Positions 25,096-35,694 of a stretch of 64,000 bases of DNA are shown here, one piece after another; the stretch's first letter is position 1, and each line of letters starts with the position of its first letter. Origin of the DNA: Caenorhabditis remanei. Taxonomy: Eukaryota; Nematoda; Chromadorea; Rhabditida; Rhabditidae. Position numbers and translations under genes: made by a program. Location: contig NC_071332.1 in assembly GCF_010183535.1 (NCBI RefSeq), positions 9,238,001 to 9,302,000 of the forward strand, read 5' to 3'. The notes below the pieces were generated by a model. That model saw nothing but the letters and a program-made list of their open reading frames with translations. It ran no database searches and was not told the origin of the DNA.

Positions 25096-25814
25096 TTATA
25101 ATGAAGGTAATGTATTAGGCCTCGTTGTTTGAATGGTTCGATTCGGTCTCCAAACTTTCAAAAATTGTTTCCGATACTCTCCACTCTTCCACATCGTCAC
25201 ATAAAACGTATTGCTGTAGGACAAACCAATGAACAATGACTAAAAACTTGATTGGATTGTATGGATGAACATTCTGAAACTCACATTGTGTGCAAAAATC
25301 ATTCTCTCCGATTTGACCATTACTCCATCTCGAAGGAATATAAATGCGACAATCTGACTGAATAGCCACGTGAAGATGAAAATGATAACAGAAAACTGAA
25401 GACGTTTCATGATTCTCAACGAATCGTCGCTTTGAGTTCTATCTTTTCTATGAAACATTCGAATCAGAAGAATATAAATCAACATAGTGAAAGAACAGAG
25501 GAATAATATAAGACACTTGTGAATAAAGCTGGAACTGACACTGAATGCAAAAAGTGGATTACAAGCATGAACAATCTCATCGTTCGTTGTAAAATATCCA
25601 TACAACACTACTGTGGAAGAATATACAAAGATTGGGACGAGAGTCGAAGCAGTGTATTTCCCATTTGATAAATTGTGATAGCTGAAATTTGTGTAAGTTA
25701 GCTAGGCAAGAGTAATGTCAACTTGCAATATAGGAAACATGACTAAAACAAGAATATCAACCATAATAAAAAACATTATAAGTCCTTGAGCGGCTTGGCA
25801 GAAAATATAAAAAG

Positions 25815-25824
25815 AAATATGAGT
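25815..25824. repeat. Target-site duplication, left copy
   Basis: AAATATGAGT, identical to 26902-26911, directly borders the inserted element. Confidence 0.85.
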
Positions 25825-26901
25825 AGAGACCGCAACATTTTTTTCAAACTCGTTCTTTCATAAAAATTTCCATCCTGACCTTTTCTTCAGGTAAATGGAA
25901 GTACATTCCCAAATTTTTTTCCGAAAATATTCACTCTCTCCGAAGTTACAGAACCTTTTAGTCAGGCATGATTTCTACTGAATTCTCTTGGAGAATTCTT
26001 TCGTTTTCCTGACCACGCAAAAATATTTTCTATTTTCACGTTCAGTCAGTCAAAGTTTAGCAAAATTTGGGAAAGTTCGAACCAGAAACTCTTTGATTAA
26101 AAACCCAGCGTGTTATCCACTGAACTAAACGAACACAAATGTGACGCTGATAATAGGAAAATATATTTTTGACGTGATTTTTTAAAATTCAAAAGAATTT
26201 TTTGAAGGATATTCAGCATATATCGAGATAAAACATCAAATATCTAAAATTCGACAGCTCGAAATTTTTTGTTTCCAATTGCATCTAGATCGAAATTTTG
26301 CGTAGAATCTGAATCCGTCAAGAAACGATGCGTGTTTGACTTCCTTTAACCTAAACTGTCGGGAAAACTGATTTTCTTTCTGTGTCTGTTGTCTTCCGAC
26401 ACCGAAAAAACCAGATTATACGAATCAATGAGCTTCCAAATTTTGGCCCCAGGTAGCTGAAGAGATGTTCAAAAAGAATATGTCAGAAAATAGATATGTT
26501 ATCACAGAAAGTTTTTTGATGTGATGGCTCGCAGTTCAGATGGCTCCCAAAAAAATTCGACAGTACGAAAATCGAATTTTCTTTTAAAACCTATTAGAGT
26601 ATGTCCAGAACTATTAGAAACTGCAAAAAAACAATGCGTGTTTGACCTAGAACGATCTAAACGTGACATTTTTCTGAAAAATGCAAAACATTTTTTCAGT
26701 TTTCTGAGAAAACTAAACATTTGGGTTAAACGAAAATGTGTTCATTGAATTCTACGTACTCGATTACATAGGGGTCAAAAGTTTACATTCTGTTTTAGCA
26801 TACTGAGCTCTCAGGGCAGACCGTCAAACATTCTGATAATCTCCCCATGACGCCCCAAGAGAAGAAAATGAAAAACTCCGCCCACGTTCATTGCGGTCCC
26901 T
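25825..26901. mobile_element. Non-autonomous DNA element, 1,077 bp, 11-bp TIR, 10-bp TSD
   Basis: The ends are AGAGACCGCAA on the left and the reverse complement of AGGGACCGCAA on the right, 10 of 11 matching. Flanks carry the 10-bp direct repeat AAATATGAGT. A duplication of 9-11 bp with short terminal repeats fits Mutator-like elements among known DNA transposons, but the TIR here is much shorter than typical MULE ends, so the superfamily is open. No transposase-like frame: the longest is 75 codons at 26521-26748. Internally, a motif near 'aatgcgtgtttgac' occurs twice (about 26327 and 26632), and a tRNA-like segment lies at 26073-26127. It interrupts an srsx exon. Confidence 0.8.
26073..26127 (-). 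pseudogene. tRNA-Lys(UUU)-like relic inside the element
   Basis: On the minus strand TAGTTCAGTGG (26117-26127) matches an A box and GGTTCGAACTT (26073-26083) matches a B box, separated by 33 nt, the spacing found in tRNA genes. Between them, a loop TTTTTAA would place anticodon TTT. The D, anticodon and T stems each carry mismatches and no acceptor stem can be closed, so it is not a working tRNA. It could act as a pol III internal promoter or be an old tRNA-derived fragment. Confidence 0.45.
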
Positions 26902-26911
26902 AAATATGAGT
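26902..26911. repeat. Target-site duplication, right copy
   Basis: AAATATGAGT, the second copy of the 10-bp direct repeat flanking the element at 25825-26901. Confidence 0.85.
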
Positions 26912-27195
26912 GAAACATTTTTTTCGTGTTAGTGAAGAGTTTATTTCAATAATAAATGCATCTAGAACAGTTCCAAATAAACAAACAACATGAAATGCAC
27001 ATTGAGCACATTGCAGAAGAGCTGTAAATATAAAGATATGAATTAGCAAAGACAAAATGACTGACAAGATCTTGAACGTAACTGCCGTTTTTTATAAACT
27101 AAATGAAGAAATAATAGGTTCCCAATCGATCCGAATATAAATAATATGAATTTGTAGACGATGACAACATTATTATTTATAAGCTCAACATCCAT

Positions 27196-27527
27196 TCTGA
27201 TTGATAGACTTATCAATAACTTCCGATAGTTTAGAATACCTGACAGGTGAGATTTTAAGAGCAATGAATGCAAGTTTTCATTCATTTCCTTCTCTCTTAG
27301 GTCAATATTTATTACTTTTTATAAGTTCAATAGTACATAAAAACGTGTTAAAAATAATTATGCACATAATTAAAATGCAATTGAAAACACAACTTCTTGA
27401 GGATCGTTCACAAATATTAGTTAAATCGACAAATACTCGTATCAAAAATAATGCTGGAATGAGATAAAAATACATAACTGAATGTTTTCGACTTGAGTTT
27501 TTAAAATGCAGAGACCCGATCTATCGA
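27196..27527. other. Intergenic
   Basis: Upstream of the disrupted srsx gene and downstream of the minus-strand exchanger. AT-rich with no coding signal. Confidence 0.45.
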
Positions 27528-30212
27528 CTACTTCCACTCCAAAACGTGGAATTCGGCAAGACAGATAAAGATAAGGAAAGTGACAAAAATGAAGATGAGA
27601 GCAACTGCATGAGGCCAGCGGACTGTGAACTTTTGAACGAAGAGAGCAACGAATGTTGTGACGAGAGAAATTCCAAGGAAGAGCATCAGAAGACGATACA
27701 CTGGATTGATCAGAAGTTCAATTTCTTTTCCTTGAGCAGCTGCAATAGTGAATGGTAGTCCGAATCCGATGAGAAGATCTGCAAAGGAATTATGTTACAA
27801 TAGTCCTTCTTTCCAGATAACTCACTGAAAAGAGGTCCTCCGATAGCTGCTGCCATTGCCATTTTTGGAAATCCTTGTTTCACAACTGCAATGTCAGCCA
27901 CAATGTCTCCAATACAATTACTCCATGCCATAATTGTTAGTCCCAACAATTCCATTGACAATCCCGTGACCACTCCAATCATAGTCACAACACTAACAAT
28001 TTCATTCGAAGTCGCGTAAATCCATGCTATTGACATAAGAAAACCTAAGTAGGAGTATACTTCCTTGTAGTATTTTTGCTCTTTGCTTAATGGGAGAAAG
28101 TACATGGCCACGAGAGCAAGAATTGCTGAGAAAGCGAGACCGTAGAGCCAGAGGCCTGGACTTCCGGCAAATGGCTTCAGAGTTATGACTGAAAGAATGA
28201 TATTGGGATATTGAGACTTCTAGAAAAAATCTTACTTTGAATTGAGAATAAAGCAAATTGAATTGAAGCGAAACAGTGGAGAATGAAAAGAGGTTTACAC
28301 CAACTCATCTCATTCGAAGGAACTGTCATTTTGAAGAAGAACACTGGCACTATCTGAAAGGTTTCTACTTTGTATGATTCTGAAAAAAATAGTTTTTACC
28401 TTGATAATTGCGAGGATTTTCACAAAGATGTTCATCTCGCCGAACTCTTTTCTTGTTGGCCATGATCTCAAATGATTGAATAAATCCCAAACCCAATCCC
28501 AAGATCTCCAAGTCGTTAATTTGATTTCTTCAATTTCAGTTGCAGCCAAACTGATCTGATCGTGAGAGGTGAATACTGTATGATGTGCATATGCGAACTC
28601 TTCTTCTCTTCCTTCGTCACCACTATCTTCGATTTCATCTAGAGTTTCCAAACTTTCGAGATCAGTTTCGAATGTATCTAAAAGTAGGATTCTTGTATTT
28701 TATGTGAATTTTCTTTCCACTTACTTTGCTGGAAAATCTTGGAAATGTGTGGTTTTGGTGGAATATCTGAGTCCAAGGATCCATTGAATCCTTGATTTAC
28801 AATCCCTTTTTCGTTATTGTTGTCATGAATTGTTCGTTGTTTGTTTGCTCTTGTGAGATTTTTCATAAATTGAGAATACCCAATAGCAAACTGAAAGAGA
28901 GCAGACATCGAAATTGGCTCTGTTTTCTTTTTGATTTCTCCATAAATTGGAGCGTCAGAGGCTGCACTAGCTGGACGAGATAGGGACTCTTCATCTGATG
29001 AATTGTTCTTCTTTTTCAAATTTCTCTTCTTTCTCTGACTACGGTAAATTCCAAATATAATAACAGTCACTACATAGACTCCGTATATTCCAAGGAATGC
29101 TAAAATATAGAACTTGATTACAAAAAAAGTGATTTAAAGCTTACTTGCTGGCATCCAAACTTCGATTCTATCAAATTTCAAAAAACAGAAAACGATAAAA
29201 GCAAGAGTAATCATGTAAAAAATCAAGTCACGAAGAGTTGGAATAATCTGAAAAACATAAATCAGTCAATGTTCCAGATGCGATCTACTCACAGCTACTC
29301 GAAAAGATTTGGTGAAAATGATAATAGCCAAGACGATAGTTGTGACAAAGATGCTGGTACCAAACAAATCTCCAAGTGCCAGATCCGCTTTTGGTTTTGG
29401 AGTTGTCAGAACAGAAGAAATAGAACTGAAGACGTCGGGAGCTCCGTTTCCAAAAGCCAAGAAAGTTACCCCAGCAATGGATTCACTCATTTTCAGATGA
29501 GTGACTATTCCAGAGATTGCAGGGCAGAAGAAGTCGTCAGCGATGGATGACATGATGACAAAGAGGATAATCAGATAGATGATTCCAAGAATGATGAGTA
29601 TCACCTGAAAGTAGAATAACTGAAAAACCAGTTCAGATAGAAATAGCTCTGCGAGAGATACATATCATTGTTTGTTTTTATGAGTGCTTATCAAAACAAA
29701 CTTTCGGATGACTGAACATTTTTAGATTTTACACTTCCACAAGTTCACTAGGAGGTCATAAAACTTCCGTCGACATTATATCTTTGAACTTTCAACCGTT
29801 GTCTCATCAAAATTCGTGATTACAATTATAATTATAACAAATTGACACTCACCCTGACTCCAATATTATACTGACACTTGACATACATTGACCATGTCAA
29901 GTATCCACCGCCTTCACATGAATCTTTGTTACATTTGATGTATGCACACTTTTCTGAAACAAAAAGAATATTTTCAGCTAAGGGAAACAATGTAAACTCA
30001 CCGTCAGAGGTCCAAGATTTGTCAATCATACATTCATCTGCTGAACACATTTCTTCTTCAAATGGCATTCCATCGTATATCGAAAAATTAGAGACTCCGT
30101 TTGAATTGACATCCGGATAGTCGTAGTTTCTATCGTAATCGTAAATTGCACCAGCTCCTACTGATAAGCACAATATCAAGAATCCAGAGAAGATCCATTT
30201 CAATTTCCCCAT
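27528..30212 (-). CDS. NCLX-type Na+/Ca2+ exchanger, paralog
   Basis: Multi-exon minus-strand gene from ATG 30212 to TAG 27528-27530; about 650-700 aa. Signal peptide (WIFSGFLILCLSVGAGA), then a Cys-rich lumenal segment (CSADECMIDKSW; YIKCNKDSCEGGGYL) shared with the plus-strand gene. The alpha-1 repeat carries GVTFLAFGNGAPDVF and the alpha-2 repeat LTIMAWSNCIGDIVADIAV. The cytosolic loop is longer than in the paralog, basic (RSQRKKRNLKKKNN) then Ser-rich, and ends in an acidic segment (EDSGDEGREEEFAYAH). Exon boundaries partly match those of the plus-strand gene; the last intron of that gene (before the final 39 residues) is missing here. Same predicted role in Ca2+ extrusion. One of the two is probably the ncx-8 or ncx-9 counterpart; I cannot say which. 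Confidence 0.9.
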
Positions 30213-32649
30213 ATAGGTCAAGTGAAGAATGTAAGTTAATAAGAGTAAAGTAGTAGTTGTTTGTCCGTGTGTTCTCCGATATTTATACGGAGGCGAGGGA
30301 GGGGCCTAACAGTGAAGAAAAGGAGCACAAGGTCTTCGAAATAACCAAACAATAACCAACCCTCCCAAATACTTTTTTCAGATAGAGAAGGCGGAGGAGG
30401 TCAAATGTGTTTCTGGTGAAAAACGAATTGTGCTCATAGTTTATACGGAAATTGAGGTGAGGGTGGAGAGTTTATGTAAATTTTAAGCGGAAAGTACACA
30501 CAATAACCTTCAAACATTAACTGGTCGTGTATTGGTCTTCCGTGCGAGAATGAGTGGGTCGGCCTGCAGACAAACTTTCGATAGTTATCAGTGCAAGTAG
30601 CCAATTGATGATATCATCACTGCGGGTTGAGAGAAAAAGAAATTGAGATCAACTGGAAAACTGTTCACAGTTCGAGATGGAAAATTAATTGAAGTTCAAG
30701 CTTTTTGGTACATATAAAAGTTGTTATGATAACAATGAGTAATCAGACTTGGCCTTGAACCGATCTTCAACATTTTTTGTGACAACCCCCTTTTTTAAAA
30801 GACAGAATTGGTTTCTGAATCCCTTACCGATTTTGGGGAAAAACGAAAGGCAAGATTCTCATAAAATTCATAAGATCTTCTACTCAAAACCGAAATGTTC
30901 CAAGTTTTGACTGAAATAATTTTACATTGGCACCTCAGAGAGTATTTGAAGTTTCTAATTTTGTGTTAGACTGAGAATTATTAAAATATTTCTCATTGTA
31001 TATCTCCAATACAAAAGGAATAAAGCAAGTACGTTTTGAATAATCTGGACGTTCCGATTTGAGATGTTTTTATTTTGTATGGAAACAACATAAGGCTCCC
31101 TTTGAAATTGAAAATCTTTCCGGACGACCAACTAAAAAACTTCGCATCGACAGCGAAAACTCAGATTAACTTTTGTAAATTCCAGCTGGGAGCGAAAACA
31201 CCAGTTTCAGCTTTTTTCCGTTTCAATTTGTCTCTGATCTTAATTTGGTTTAACCATTTGTATTTCCGTTTTCCAAAACAAAATGAAATTCTTTGTTAAT
31301 CCTGACTTTTCTATCAAAATCAACTTCCTTCTTACTTTCTTCCCTAACAGGTACTTTTCTCGTCTTTTCTCCATTTAACGGTACAAACCGATAACAAAAT
31401 ATTACGTCTCGGAAAACATGATTGTTTTGTGGATAGTTACTCCGAGACAGTCGCCGGGGAGCCGAGTGCAAATGTAGGTGAAAACAAGCAATAACATTGG
31501 TAAAGATTGTTAGTTTATTTAACACAATGGACATACTTTACATAGTTTTTCGATGGTTTTTCTGATTGTTCTGACATCATTTTTTTCCGGTACTGAACCA
31601 CGTGAACTCTCTCTTTTCACTTCTCAAGAGATGCTTCACAACCCACGCGAAAACATACTTTGATCTCGTTCCTCTTCTTCTTATTCTCTCGACGGGCTAA
31701 CTGTCTGCTCATTTCAATTTTCCGATTGCAAATACTCATGTTCTTTGAAAAACTTAGTACATATTCAACAATATCAATAAATGATGTTTATTTTTCAGAT
31801 CAGGGTTTCGGCAGATTCTAATTCTTCATTTTTGTTTTTTCTTCTCCTAGTTTTTGTGTAGGTTTGGAATGAAAATGATGAGAGAAATAATACCAAATAG
31901 AATGGATATATATAAGGAAGATGAACCAATATTTATTTCAGTGAGAACTTAAATGTGGGATGAAAGAATGAAGTGATACATGAATCCAGCTTGCTGAACC
32001 CTCATAGTTTTTTATTTTAAACAGTTTGATGTAGCAAGAAATTTTTATTATTCTGTTTAAAAATCATTTGTATTGTTAGTAATCAGTGTCACATTTGTCT
32101 TGAGAGCTATTGCGTCTACAGTGCTTTCGCGAACACCTTAGATTGGAGAACTCCTTTCTGAGCAACGTTCAATAAAAATCACGTGAATCGTCTGAAAACT
32201 GTGTAAAATCAAAAGACCTCTGTTGCCAGAATAACAAATATTGACAGATTTTTGAGCATTGTTCTCGCTCAAAAAGTGCATTACTACTTACTTTTTGGTT
32301 TGCAGTTCACTTTGAAGTTTTGAACTCAACCCTGATGTCTGGAGAGAGAGAAGTGATGAGGATTAAATTGAAACAAATGAGTTGTAGTGAGAGGAACAGA
32401 AGAAATTAGCGTAATCTCTTTCGTACCATGTGCAAATGTTTTTTCGGTGAGTTTATGAATCATAACATCTTGTTGTCTGCCAGGCACCTTTAAAATACTG
32501 GTCTTCAATTGAACTGTTTTGTTGAAAAAAGACGGGAGAATCAAGGTTCAAAAAGCAACGGATGACATCGGTACTTTTAAAAATCTGAGAAGTTTACCCA
32601 TGCCCTGAACGGTTAAACGTTCTTGTTTTCAGTTTTATTTTATATAAAA
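30213..32649. other. 2.4-kb intergenic region
   Basis: Upstream region of the minus-strand exchanger and 3' flank of the UGT. Only short frames (72-94 codons) without motifs. Several purine-rich stretches near 30400-30480. No repeat or RNA gene recognised. Confidence 0.45.
30273..30292 (-). promoter_or_regulatory. TATA box inside a perfect short palindrome
   Basis: Read on the minus strand, TATAAATA is flanked by CTCCG on the 5' side and CGGAG on the 3' side, about 60-80 bases before the exchanger ATG. The plus-strand paralog has the same TATAAATA octamer without these arms. Confidence 0.5.
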
Positions 32650-34518
32650 CTATTCGTATTTCGATTTTACACGCATTGAGGAACGTACAAAGTGAATCGT
32701 CAATTTTAGAAGTCTAAGCATAATCAAAATACAAACTATAACAAGAACAGTGATATCAAGGAAAAAGTATTGAGCAAAATTCAGTTGCCTCGAGTATGGA
32801 TCTAACTCTGGAAGACTCTTGAATTCAGCTGCGAATTCCGCATGTTTGATAAGACGATCAGTAGGATCAATCGGCTGTTTTTGTAGAAGATTGGAAAGAC
32901 GTTTCGCATTTCTTGAGTAGTCGGAGTTCAGCATTTTTTGAACAACTCCCGATAATTTTTGTGAATCCTTCAAGTCGAACTTCGAATAAACTTCCGCTCC
33001 TCCGTGTCTTTTGAGCATTTCTCCATTCATTGGTTGATCGAAAAACAGAGGAATCACTATCGCAGGTATTCCAGAGTAAGCAACTTCCATTACACTTCCG
33101 AGCCCTCCGTGAGTTACGAACAGAGAAAGACGGGAATCAGCTGGAAAAAATGGCAGTGAATAACATAAATTATTGTCCAGGTACCTAACAATGCAGGCTG
33201 TGGAAGCCATGCCATGAGATGCACGTTGCTAGGAATATTTTTCCTGATTTCTATGTCATCTTCATCTTCATACTTCCAAATGAATGTGACGTTTGGCATT
33301 GATTTCATCATTTCAATAACGCCATTCCTATAAACTATGAGACATAGAAACTTCAATTTTACCCAAGAACCCACTTGTAATCTTCTGGCATATCGGCTGA
33401 TCTGATCACTGATCCAAATGATAAATACACCGTTTTCTCCCTTTCATCCAGCAACTTATCCAAACTTTCCGGCAACTTTTCAGTTTTCCAACTGGAAACA
33501 TTCATAGAAAAACCTCCGATTGGAACGCATTTCGTGAGCGAAGGAAACGGAAAATCTAGATAGGGATTCGAGTTGAAAAACAAGTATGCACTGTCTGCTA
33601 CTATTTCCTGCAACAGTCTTCGGGTATTTAAAAAATTAAAAAATTCTTACATCAATATCTCTGATGGCAGTTCCAGATTTTTCTCTTATCGTGTCCAGAA
33701 GATTCCAATACACAGTTCTGAACATTCTTGTTCTCATGAAGAACATCCAAACATTATTCACTCGTTCCCATAATCCTGATTCTTTTCCGTATGTACTTCC
33801 AGGTCCTGGAATAAAATTGAGCCCACTTGGCTGACCAACTGCCCACTGAACAGGATCTATTCGGGATGATGCCATGGCTACAATTTTTGATGGAATTTGC
33901 AGATAGTCAGCTAGATCTGAAAACGTTTTCATCAGATTCAGCTCTGATAGATGTACTTACAAAGCCCACAAGGATCGAACGGCTCAGCGATAACCACATC
34001 GAATTTCTCAGACTTCAATTTTTCATGAAGAGCTTTGTCTTGGAAAACTTCTGAAATAAGTCAAAATATTGTTTTCAGATGATCAAGACTCACGTAGACA
34101 CATGTGCTCTAAATCGTTGCTCATAGTCTCTGCAAATTGATCTGCAGCCGATGGAGTTGCAGCTTGATTTGTGGTCCAGTATTTTCTTACTGTACTTTTT
34201 GGGCGGTTTCGGTAAAATTCTTTTCCATTTTCATCGGCTTCATAGTTGATAACCTGAAAATAAAACTTAGAAACTTGAAATTTACTCAAAAAGCTAACGA
34301 ACCTGTATTGATGGATTCTTAATATCTTTTTTGTCTCTCAAAGAGTCGAGTATCTGTTGCTGGAACACTACAACCTCATGTCCATGATCAGCTAACTTAT
34401 CAGCAATATTACTCATAAACTTTACATGACTGTAACTGTAAATTGGAGAAATTATGAGGTATTTGAATGCATTGGAACATTGGAATATAAGAAGAAAGGA
34501 GAAATAGAAGAGACGCAT
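32650..34518 (-). CDS. UDP-glycosyltransferase (UGT family)
   Basis: About seven exons from ATG 34518 to a stop at 32650-32652; roughly 530 aa. An N-terminal signal peptide (LFYFSFLLIFQCSNA) precedes the acceptor-binding half, which starts KYLIISPIYSYSHVKF. The nucleotide-sugar half carries VYLSFGSVI, then HLMAWLPQPALL and the family signature region FVTHGGLGSVMEVAYSG ... IPLFFDQPMNGEML with the conserved HGG and DQ. A C-terminal membrane span (about YFFLDITVLVIVCILIML) is followed by a short basic tail, the expected ER-type topology. Such enzymes conjugate small lipophilic compounds with a sugar. Family motif oddity: NG in place of the usual NA after DQ. The gene is intact. Confidence 0.9.
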
Positions 34519-35586
34519 GATGATTGAGAAGTGAAATGAATCTGTGCAGGAGTAGAATGATTAGTACACGTCTTATCAAACGTTGACTTATCAGTCAAAG
34601 TGGTCAAGAGATAGGCGACCCAAAGATCAAATTCTTAGTGATGAGTAGGATGAGTTTATTATGTTTTCTTGGTCATTTAGGCATGACTCAGAATTTCAGA
34701 CACAGAATATGTGCACCGAAAAAGTGACGAATCGCGAGGAAGTCTGCACAGACGTCCAGGGAGCTCACAAATCAGTTTCAGAAAAGCACAATAGAAAGAG
34801 AAGTGAGATTTTCAAGCTTCTCACAACCGGAACAAAATCTCTGGGAATTTCGGGAAGTTCAATAAATTATGTTGTTTGGCCATGGATTTCTAGCGAGGAA
34901 TTTGAGTGATTAATACAACGACATCTGGAACCGAGCGTGAACGTCTGGTAATGAGACTATTCAGATCTTCTACACATGCGATTAACGAAACCTTGTCTCT
35001 CTTGTCTCTCTTGAAGTCTCTGGTTTTTTTAATGAAAAATAACCAAGCATTGGATACATGGTGCAGTTTTAATAACGCTCCGGAAATCAGCCATGGGTAA
35101 AAACATTTTTCGGCCTTAAGCGCCATGATTCTGACTGGAGTAAGAATGAATTTTCACTAATATATGTTGTTAGTTTCTGTTCAATAAAAAGAAGAAAAAA
35201 ATTGTATGAAAAAGCTTTTAGAATATGCTATTTTTAAAATCTTTAAGGATGTTTTGAACTTTTTCCGCAACTTTATGAAACGGGAAAAATGCGAAGACAT
35301 TAATAAGTTTTCTGCTTGTCAAAAAGTTCTGAAAGTAGCAAGTTGAGTACTTCGTCTCTACCGTAACTTTTCCGAAGTGTTCTGTTTAAAGAGTCAATGA
35401 AGTGCAAGGTATACCGTATGCCTATTATCTGTCTATATTATTAATGACTCATTTTACTTTTTGAAAAGTCATAGAAAATGTATCTGCCATCACTTCGTTC
35501 TTGTTCTTCCTGGTCTCCACTGCAACATTTCGGTCCTCCTCCTTTTCTCCGTCTCTTTTGTTGGTCGTTCTCTCACCCGTCGAGTA
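34519..35586. other. Intergenic
   Basis: Divergent spacer between the UGT (-) and the srr-like cluster (+). Frames of 60-82 codons at 34661-35126 overlap on both strands and show no family motif. The short tandem 'ttgtctctc' occurs at 34994-35012. Confidence 0.45.
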
Positions 35587-35595
35587 TGATTTGTG
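35587..35595 (+). promoter_or_regulatory. TGATTTGTG motif, srr-like promoter
   Basis: The nonamer lies 108 bases before the start codon; a TATA box (atatataaag) follows at about 35631. The same nonamer precedes three other srr-like genes at a similar distance. Confidence 0.45.
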
Positions 35596-35694
35596 CTGGC
35601 TAGGCATGGCTTATGAGAAGAGGAGAGAACATATATAAAGTGTTCAAGAGAAAAAGTTTTTTGAATTTCAAAGATTGACAACATATATTTGAAA

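Larger units (their letters stand above)
25096..27195 (-). pseudogene. srsx chemoreceptor split by a mobile-element insertion
   Basis: Minus-strand parts: exon 1 27066-27195; exon 2 in two pieces, 26902-27021 and 25727-25814; exon 3 25285-25681; exon 4 25096-25239. Exon 2 reads up to KKCFTHI and then hits a stop inside the inserted element; it resumes at SFYIFCQAAQGLIM after the element. Without the element and one copy of its 10-bp duplication, exon 2 would be 208 nt, exactly as in other srsx genes, and exon 3 is 397 nt as in the neighbour at 23.1 kb. The second intron uses a GC donor (ATT|gcaagtt). Otherwise no stop or frameshift is visible, so the insertion is probably recent. As read, the protein would end in the second third of exon 2. 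Confidence 0.85.
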
